Positions 1 to 3,939 of a DNA stretch of 6,321 nt are shown here, piece by piece. Source of the stretch: Saprospiraceae bacterium (lineage in GTDB: Bacteria; Bacteroidota; Bacteroidia; Chitinophagales; Saprospiraceae); contig JALZWC010000498.1 in NCBI GenBank assembly GCA_023300255.1, forward strand, positions 1-6,321, written 5' to 3'. The notes below the pieces were generated by a model. That model was not told where the DNA came from. It made no database searches and worked only from the letters and a program-made list of their open reading frames with translations. A program made the position numbers and the translations under genes. How positions within the stretch are numbered: the first letter of the stretch is position 1; each line of letters begins with the position of its first letter.

Positions 1-1
1 A

Positions 2-112
2 CCAGAATTAGTGCAAGCATTAAGTAGTTTAGGTAAGCAGCAAGCAGAAAAGGGCTTGTTTAAAACACTACTGTTATATGATGATCGACATGAAGTGCGG
101 TTGAAGCAGTAG
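2..112 (+). CDS. C-terminal end of an unidentified protein (5' truncated by window edge)
   Basis: An open frame enters from the left edge (first full codon at position 2) and stops at TAG 110-112, giving 36 residues that begin PELVQALSSLGK and end LLLYDDRHEVRLKQ. The mixed, soluble-looking composition and the in-frame stop just before a non-coding repeat region suggest the real end of an upstream gene on the same strand. Too little is present to name a family, and no motif is recognisable. The 367-base repeat-filled spacer after it makes co-transcription with gldF possible but uncertain. It could still be a chance open frame, since 36 codons is short. Confidence 0.55.
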   Translation, partial: PELVQALSSLGKQQAEKGLFKTLLLYDDRHEVRLKQ

Positions 113-179
113 CTCTTTTTAGAGGTCAGAAGTCAGACTTATGATTTTAGGGTGTAACCGCCATTTGATGTAATGACTT

Positions 180-291
180 TACAGGGACGAAGCTACGCTC
201 CTTTTACTGTCTTTATAGGGGCATAGCCTCGACCCTGTCTGTAGAAACTGATATTTGATCCAGAACTAAGGAGCGTAGCTTCGTCCCTGTA
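180..291. repeat. Perfect 24-bp inverted repeat with a diverged third copy in its loop
   Basis: The 24 bases at 180-203 are the exact reverse complement of 268-291; key bases are ACAGGGACGAAGCTACG on the left arm. Inside the 64-base loop, 216-239 matches the right arm in the same orientation at 18 of 24 positions. The arms could form a stable cruciform or RNA hairpin, and they are GC-richer than the surroundings. A MITE-like or REP-like dispersed repeat is plausible; copy number elsewhere in the genome is unknown. Confidence 0.85.
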
Positions 292-374
292 TCTACATCA
301 AACTGCGATTACATCCTGATTTTGATAGTGTAGCGTTCTGATTCTGAAAGTATTTGAAATATCTTTAATTGGAG

Positions 375-410
375 ACTAAGTAACTTAGCTTTGTCTTTTG
401 TATACATCAC
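375..410 (+). repeat. Weak fourth copy of the 24-bp repeat family
   Basis: Starting from ACTAAG, this segment follows the right-arm region (265-300) in the same orientation: ACTAAG, TAGCTT, GTC, TGTAT and ACATCA blocks recur in order, with substitutions and two small indels. It suggests decay of a repeat that was once duplicated in the spacer. The match is partial, so chance cannot be excluded. Confidence 0.4.
386..393 (+). promoter_or_regulatory. Possible Bacteroidota -7 box (TAGCTTTG) upstream of gldF
   Basis: TAGCTTTG fits the known Bacteroidota -7 consensus TAnnTTTG and lies 87 bases before the gldF start. However, no TTTG -33 element sits at the usual 19-21 base spacing; the nearest TTTG upstream (353-356) is about 29 bases away. 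The box also lies in a degenerate repeat copy. Weak candidate only. Confidence 0.2.
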
Positions 411-413
411 ACA

Positions 414-468
414 TCTGACAGCGCAGCGATCTGACTTCTGACAGCGCAGCGATCTGACAGCGAAGCGA
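414..468 (+). repeat. Three direct copies of a 16-bp unit ending just before gldF
   Basis: TCTGACAGCGCAGCGA occurs at 414-429 and 437-452, and as TCTGACAGCGAAGCGA (one change) at 453-468. Copies 2 and 3 are abutting. Copies 1 and 2 are separated by TCTGACT, itself a partial unit. The array stops 11 bases before the gldF ATG, so it would lie in the 5' leader of any gldF transcript that starts upstream. Confidence 0.85.
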
Positions 469-479
469 TCTAAACAAAA

Positions 480-1211
480 ATGATTAGTATTTTTTATAAA
501 GAAATAAATTCCTTTTTCAGTTCACTGATCGGTTATATAGTGATAGGGGTATTTCTGTTATTTACAGGATTAATGCTGTGGGTATTTCCAGAATATAGTT
601 TGTTGGAATATAAATATGCGAGTTTGGATCAATTGTTTGAAATTGCGCCGTTTATCTTTATGTTTTTGATTCCTGCAATTACCATGCGCTCTTTTGCAGA
701 AGAACGACAAACAGGAACTATTGAATTACTAGTAACCCGACCATTAAGGGATTGGGAAATAGTAGTCGGCAAATTCTTAGCCTGTTGGCTTTTAGTCTTG
801 TTTGCCTTGTTACCAACCTTGCTTTATTATTATACGATTCATGAATTGGGTTCACCGAAAGGGAATCTGGATTCCGGGGCGATAATGGGATCTTATATCG
901 GTTTGCTTTTATTAGGGGGCTCTTTTGTAGCGATTGGCTTATTAGCTTCCTCTTTAACAAAAAATCAAATAGTCGCATTTTTAGCAGCGGTATTTTTCTG
1001 TTTTGTTTTTTATTGGGGTTTTGATTTAATAAGTCAATTACCTGTGTTTTTAGGCAAAACGGATGATGTCGTACAAATGATTGGTATTGATTATCACTAT
1101 GCCTCTATCAGTCGAGGTGTTTTAGATACTAGAGATATTGTTTACTTCTTTTCCTTAATGGGCGTGTTTTTAATGGGTTGCCAAGTGTCTTTGGAAAGTC
1201 GTAAATGGTAA
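480..1211 (+). CDS. gldF: Gliding motility ABC transporter permease GldF
   Basis: A 243-residue ABC-2 type permease and the channel-forming subunit of the GldAFG transporter needed for gliding in Bacteroidota. About six hydrophobic segments are visible, near residues 16-36, 55-69, 98-118, 134-156, 162-184 and 222-237. The cytoplasmic loop after the second contains MRSFAEERQTGT (69-80) followed by the ELLVTRPLRDWEIVVGK stretch, the conserved ABC-2 coupling region typical of GldF and related permeases. The C-terminus (VSLESRKW) looks like a normal GldF end, so the gene is complete despite the insertion just downstream. The start follows an A-rich stretch (AAACAAAAATG) with no clear Shine-Dalgarno, which is common in this phylum. 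It is followed by gldG after a foreign insertion; the ATPase gldA is not in the window, as is usual because gldA lies apart from gldFG in known genomes. Confidence 0.93.
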   Translation: MISIFYKEINSFFSSLIGYIVIGVFLLFTGLMLWVFPEYSLLEYKYASLDQLFEIAPFIFMFLIPAITMRSFAEERQTGTIELLVTRPLRDWEIVVGKFLACWLLVLFALLPTLLYYYTIHELGSPKGNLDSGAIMGSYIGLLLLGGSFVAIGLLASSLTKNQIVAFLAAVFFCFVFYWGFDLISQLPVFLGKTDDVVQMIGIDYHYASISRGVLDTRDIVYFFSLMGVFLMGCQVSLESRKW

Positions 1212-1246
1212 GGACTTAAATGTTGACACTAGCTTTCATTAGGTGA
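1211..1246 (+). pseudogene. gldG: Orphaned original gldG start: AGGA, ATG and an 8-codon remnant
   Basis: Eight bases after the gldF stop, ATG at 1220-1222 is preceded by AGGA (1211-1214) at a five-base spacing. It opens a frame reading MLTLAFIR and closing at TGA 1244-1246. The first three codons, ATG TTG ACA, match the codons that precede the present gldG body once the duplicated TTGACA is collapsed. This is therefore best read as the ancestral gldG initiation site, cut off from its gene by inserted DNA. It may still be translated as a tiny leader peptide between gldF and the inserted gene. Confidence 0.7.
1223..1228 (+). repeat. Left copy of the 6-bp target-site duplication (TTGACA)
   Basis: TTGACA here forms codons 2-3 of the ancestral gldG reading frame. 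The identical hexamer at 1940-1945 begins the present gldG. The flanking bases on either side do not match, so the repeat is exactly 6 bp. Confidence 0.7.
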
Positions 1247-1256
1247 AAATAAAGGA
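1241..1256 (+). promoter_or_regulatory. Ribosome-binding region of the inserted gene
   Basis: AGGTGA (1241-1246) lies ten bases from the ATG at 1257 and overlaps the TGA that ends the 8-codon gldG remnant. AAAGGA (1251-1256) abuts the ATG directly. Either could help ribosomes that have just finished gldF or the remnant peptide to re-initiate. Confidence 0.35.
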
Positions 1257-1943
1257 ATGAAAAGAACCAATTCTAGAAGAATATTAAAAATTGGAAATAA
1301 ACTTGTCGAAGGACCAAGTGCGATTTTTTCTATTTCAAAAGAAGATTGGCTTGAAAAAGATTTACAAATAACCTTTTATGAACCTGGAATGAAAAAGATA
1401 GAATCTTATTCAATTTGGAGCGATGATTCAATGAATAAAGAAAACGACTTTCTTTCACCAATGATTAGAATTCTTACATGGAATAAACATGAAGATTTAG
1501 AGAATTTAAGAGAAAATGCTCAACGAAACTTTCCGATAATTGACCTGAAATTAGGTGAAATAAATCAAGATAAATTTGAAGTCGTAAATAATGATTTCAT
1601 AAACCTTCAAAAGTCAATAGTAAATAATCATAATTACATTCCTTATAAAATTTCAACAAAAAGAGATTCTGCAGAAATCGAAATCGATTACGAAAAAGAT
1701 TATTTAGACTTTTCCATTTATGTTAGAAATGGAATGCAGACGTTGAATTTTAGTTCAAGCGGTAACAAGACCAATAAATTGGTAAATGATTTAATTAGGA
1801 TGAAAGAACTTCTTATAGAAAGTATTGAAATTGTCAACTTATCGAACTGGAAAGAAAGATACTATGAATTGACTGAAGAATATCTAGAAGGAAAAATTCC
1901 AGAATGGTATTACAAAAATGAAATAAAAAATAAAAACTCTTGA
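1257..1943 (+). CDS. Hypothetical protein on the inserted segment
   Basis: A 228-residue protein I do not recognise. It has no signal peptide or membrane segment and is rich in Lys, Glu, Asn and Ile, so it is probably cytosolic. The middle (about 140-165: EIEIDYEKDYLDFSIYV) looks like alternating beta strands. The C-terminal third is helical and aromatic (NWKERYYELTEEYLEGKIP), then a lysine/asparagine tail. The ATG is preceded by AAAGGA touching the start and by AGGTGA about ten bases upstream, so initiation here is plausible. Arginine is nearly always AGA, whereas gldF and gldG use many CGN codons, and G+C is lower than in both neighbours. The stop TGA (1941-1943) comes from the duplicated target sequence, so the native C-terminus in the donor may differ. 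It lies between two motility genes by insertion, so position says nothing about its function. Confidence 0.75.
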   Translation: MKRTNSRRILKIGNKLVEGPSAIFSISKEDWLEKDLQITFYEPGMKKIESYSIWSDDSMNKENDFLSPMIRILTWNKHEDLENLRENAQRNFPIIDLKLGEINQDKFEVVNNDFINLQKSIVNNHNYIPYKISTKRDSAEIEIDYEKDYLDFSIYVRNGMQTLNFSSSGNKTNKLVNDLIRMKELLIESIEIVNLSNWKERYYELTEEYLEGKIPEWYYKNEIKNKNS

Positions 1944-1945
1944 CA
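1940..1945 (+). repeat. Right copy of the 6-bp target-site duplication (TTGACA)
   Basis: The same hexamer as 1223-1228. It now serves two reading frames: TTG (1940-1942) is the only plausible start for gldG, and TGA (1941-1943) ends the inserted gene. Confidence 0.7.
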
Positions 1946-3622
1946 AAATCACTCTTAAATTTGCTACTAGTCATTGGCATTGCAATTTGCCTCAATGTAT
2001 TGAGTTGCAATGTTTCTTCCTATTTTGATTTGACAGAAGAAAAACGATTTACGATAACCCAACCTACGGAACGACTATTGGAGAGCTTGGATGAGGTCGT
2101 GTACGTACAAGTATTATTAGATGGCGAATTTCCAGCAGGGTTCAAACGATTACAAAAAGCCACCAATGATATTTTGAATGATTTTCGATCTGTATCGGGG
2201 TATATTGAATATGAATTTGAAGATCCTGCAAGAGGCACCACAGAAGAAATAAATGCAAGGCGAATGCAATTAAAAAAAGAAGGTATTCGCGCTAAGAATT
2301 TATTAATAGAAGGCAACGACGAACGGAAGCAAGTATTAATTTATCCCTATGCGATTGTTCATTACAAAGGTAGAAGTTTACCTGTAGATATTTTGGGAGA
2401 TGATGTACGTGGTGTTCCTTCGGAAGTGGCGCTGAATAATTCGATTGGTTTACTAGAATATAAATTAGCCAATGCGATACAAAAGTTGCAAATTACCCGC
2501 AAGCCTGCCATTGCATTTACAAAAGGCCAACAAGAATTGTCGGCTATTGAAGTGCGAGATATTTCTGAAACTTTATTACCGTACTATGATATAGGATTTT
2601 TAGATTTGGATAGTGTCGTGCATGTTCATCCAGACATTGAAGTATTAATAGTTGCGAAGCCTAAAGCCCCTTTTAGTGAAAAAGATAAATTTAAAATTGA
2701 CCAATATGTGATGAATGGAGGGAAGGTGATGTGGTTAATAGATGCATTGAATGTACACCTAGATTCTCTTCGTGCCGCGAATCAGTATGTACCTATTCCA
2801 TATACAGAAGATATTTTAAATTTAGAAGATATTTTGTTTAACTATGGCGCTAGGATCAATACAAATTTGGCATTAGACTTGAAAAATTCTAGAATTCCAC
2901 AGGTAGTGGATGAAAGAGGAACGCCCGTATTAGTGCCTTGGTTCTATCATCTAATAGCAACACCAAATCAAGATCATCCTATCACCAAGAGTTTAGGCTT
3001 GGTAAATTTGTTATTCGCTAATACCGTAGATTCTTTGAGAACGAAAACATCCATTAAGAAAACTTTCTTAATGGAAACCTCGCCTAATAGTCGCCTACAA
3101 TATTTTCCTATGCGACTTAATTTTGAAATTCTTAAATATAAACCAGACCCCAAACAATTTAATAAAGGTAAATTACCTTTGGCCTTATTATTAGAAGGAG
3201 AATTTTCGGCACATTATAAGAATAGGGCTACACCGAATGTCTTGGAAGCATGGAAGCAAGTAGGTCAAGAATTTAAAACCATTAGTACACCTACAAAGAT
3301 GTTAGTAGTAGCCGATGGAGATATTATTAGAAATCCAGCAGACCCAGCAACTAATAACTTTGGACCATTGGGATATAACCGATATGAAAAATTTCAATTT
3401 GCTAATAAAGACTTCCTAATAAATGCAATAGAATACCTTATTGATGATGAAGGAGTTATCGCTGCTCGGTCTAAAGAAGTGAAATTACGTTTATTAGATC
3501 ATGTGAAAGCAGAGCAGGAAAAAACTAAATGGCAGTTAATTAATATCGGTTTTCCTATAATTTTTTTATTATTATTTGCATGGGGTTATAATTTTTTAAG
3601 AAAAAGAAGATATACAAATTAA
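1940..3622 (+). CDS. gldG: Gliding motility ABC transporter auxiliary subunit GldG
   Basis: A 560-residue membrane-anchored auxiliary component of the GldAFG transporter, acting with GldF in the inner membrane and exposing a large domain to the periplasm. An N-terminal hydrophobic helix (about 5-22) is followed by the conserved FDLTEEKRFTI block (29-39) seen just after the anchor in GldG proteins. The central ABC-transporter auxiliary domain includes FTKGQQELS (193-201), NGGKVMWLIDAL (from 259) and ADGDIIRNP (from 458). A C-terminal membrane helix (about 533-553) ends in RKRRYTN. The length is normal for the family. No in-frame ATG occurs before residue 109, beyond the anchor, so translation must begin at TTG 1940, overlapping the TGA of the inserted gene. 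The ancestral start was probably ATG 1220, giving MLTKSLLN. Expression is likely coupled to the upstream gene. Confidence 0.92.
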   Translation: MTKSLLNLLLVIGIAICLNVLSCNVSSYFDLTEEKRFTITQPTERLLESLDEVVYVQVLLDGEFPAGFKRLQKATNDILNDFRSVSGYIEYEFEDPARGTTEEINARRMQLKKEGIRAKNLLIEGNDERKQVLIYPYAIVHYKGRSLPVDILGDDVRGVPSEVALNNSIGLLEYKLANAIQKLQITRKPAIAFTKGQQELSAIEVRDISETLLPYYDIGFLDLDSVVHVHPDIEVLIVAKPKAPFSEKDKFKIDQYVMNGGKVMWLIDALNVHLDSLRAANQYVPIPYTEDILNLEDILFNYGARINTNLALDLKNSRIPQVVDERGTPVLVPWFYHLIATPNQDHPITKSLGLVNLLFANTVDSLRTKTSIKKTFLMETSPNSRLQYFPMRLNFEILKYKPDPKQFNKGKLPLALLLEGEFSAHYKNRATPNVLEAWKQVGQEFKTISTPTKMLVVADGDIIRNPADPATNNFGPLGYNRYEKFQFANKDFLINAIEYLIDDEGVIAARSKEVKLRLLDHVKAEQEKTKWQLINIGFPIIFLLLFAWGYNFLRKRRYTN

Positions 3623-3645
3623 ATATCATCAATTACATAAGAATA

Positions 3646-3681
3646 ATATATAAGACAGTAAAATAATACTGTATTATGTAT
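3646..3681 (+). terminator. Candidate AT-rich terminator hairpin after gldG
   Basis: ACAGTA (3655-3660) pairs with TACTGT (3667-3672) around a six-base AAATAA loop. After one mismatch the stem continues for eight more pairs (3646-3653 with 3674-3681, one G-T). A T-rich stretch follows (TTTTAATTTTATTTATT). It starts 24 bases after the gldG stop, a fitting place for the end of the gldFG transcript, but the stem is AT-rich and the U-tract is interrupted. Confidence 0.45.
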
Positions 3682-3816
3682 AAGTTTTAATTTTATTTAT
3701 TAAGTATTGAATTGTCTTCTAATTTTTAGTTTTACGCTGCCACAATAATGTCTATATTTTGTTAGATATTCCCATCTGTAAAAGGCATGTTTTTTGTTGA
3801 TTATACATACACATAC

Positions 3817-3832
3817 TATTGATTTATCAATA
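3817..3832. repeat. Short palindrome TATTGAT-TT-ATCAATA
   Basis: Two perfect 7-base arms flank a TT centre. It could be a regulator half-site pair or merely an AT-rich coincidence. It lies about 110 bases before the kinase start. Confidence 0.35.
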
Positions 3833-3862
3833 ATATAATACTTCCGCCCTTCGATCTTAGAG

Positions 3863-3912
3863 AGACTATCTAATAAATTAATGTAGTCTGAAAACAGTTC
3901 AAGAAAACTGTT
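3863..3912 (+). promoter_or_regulatory. Two consecutive small hairpins in the kinase leader
   Basis: AGACTA (3863-3868) pairs with TAGTCT (3884-3889) across a 15-base loop. AACAGTT (3893-3899) pairs with AACTGTT (3906-3912) across a six-base loop. The second ends 27 bases before the first possible kinase ATG. If transcribed, both would lie in the 5' leader. The stems are short and the evidence is only the pairing. Confidence 0.3.
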
Positions 3913-3939
3913 ATACTATAGATAAAGATCCAAAATCCA

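Larger units (their letters stand above)
113..479. other. Non-coding spacer built from short dispersed-type repeats
   Basis: There is no credible gene in this 367-base stretch. It is largely a mosaic of two repeat families. Family A is a 24-bp motif (TACAGGGACGAAGC...) present as perfect inverted arms at 180-203 and 268-291, with diverged copies at 216-239 and about 375-402. Family B is a TCTGACAGCGCAGCGA unit at 414-429, 437-452 and 453-468, with a degenerate relative near 330-347. GTCAGAAGTCAGA at 125-137 is the exact reverse complement of 430-442. Family A arms are continued outward by an imperfect 19-bp match (154-172 against 294-312, three mismatches). Such repeats look like non-autonomous or slipped repeat sequence rather than regulatory sites of one gene. 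Confidence 0.7.
1229..1945 (+). mobile_element. Probable cargo-only insertion in the gldG start codon region
   Basis: The 717 bases from 1229 to 1945 (about 711 of new DNA plus one TTGACA copy) can be removed to restore a contiguous gldF-gldG junction with a good ATG start. The segment carries a single gene (1257-1943), no transposase or recombinase, and no evident terminal inverted repeats: the left end begins CTAGCTTTCATTAGG, and the reverse complement of the right end begins GAGTTTTTATTTT. Four 60-base lines counted by hand inside it have 14-18 G+C (23-30%), against 21-24 (35-40%) in three lines of gldG. This points to acquired DNA. The mechanism is unknown; movement by a transposase acting in trans is one possibility, and the ends are not certain to the base. 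Confidence 0.65.
3700..3915 (-). pseudogene. Possible minus-strand gene remnant without a start codon
   Basis: Reading right to left, 71 codons stay open from 3915 down to 3703 and stop at TAA (3702-3700). The predicted peptide includes FLELFSDYINLLDSLSKIEG, then KYYIIDKSI, FYRWEYLTKYRHY and CGSVKLKIRRQFNT, and it looks more protein-like than random AT-rich translation. There is no ATG, GTG or TTG in frame, and an in-frame TAG lies just upstream (3918-3916), so it cannot be an intact gene as it stands. It may be the 3' fossil of a decayed gene or a chance open frame. By a rough estimate from base composition, an open run this long somewhere in the spacer is not very improbable. No family is recognised. 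Confidence 0.3.
3623..3939. other. AT-rich spacer between gldG and the histidine kinase
   Basis: This 317-base gap has no + strand gene that I can support. It contains a long AT-rich hairpin just after gldG, a 16-bp palindrome (3817-3832), two hairpins close to the kinase start (3863-3889 and 3893-3912), and a start-less open frame on the minus strand (3700-3915). No full TAnnTTTG promoter box with a correctly spaced TTTG was found; the closest is ATATTTTG at 3754-3761, one position off. Confidence 0.6.

Noticed and set aside
180..468. CRISPR array
   Set aside because: The repeats are of two families, some inverted and diverged, with irregular or zero spacing, and there are no uniform spacers or cas genes.
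718..978. Minus-strand open frame inside gldF
   Set aside because: It lies wholly within the well-supported gldF coding region and gives no recognisable protein; the same applies to the minus-strand frames at 2020-2316, 4081-4263 and 4845-5183 and the + frame at 4245-4439.
1223..1228. TTGACA as a sigma-70 -35 promoter element
   Set aside because: Bacteroidota promoters use TTTG/TAnnTTTG, no -10 partner lies at proper spacing, and the exact recurrence at the other end of the insert is better explained as a target duplication.
1229..1939. Integron gene cassette
   Set aside because: ATTAGGT near the left end loosely resembles the GTTRRRY core, but there is no matching RYYYAAC site or attC-like structure at the right end, and a 6-bp direct repeat is not expected from integrase-mediated insertion.
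1229..1939. Intron or intein interrupting gldG
   Set aside because: The insert's own frame has an independent start and stop, the gldG frame is closed by TGA 1244-1246, and no splicing motifs or intron-encoded protein motifs are visible.
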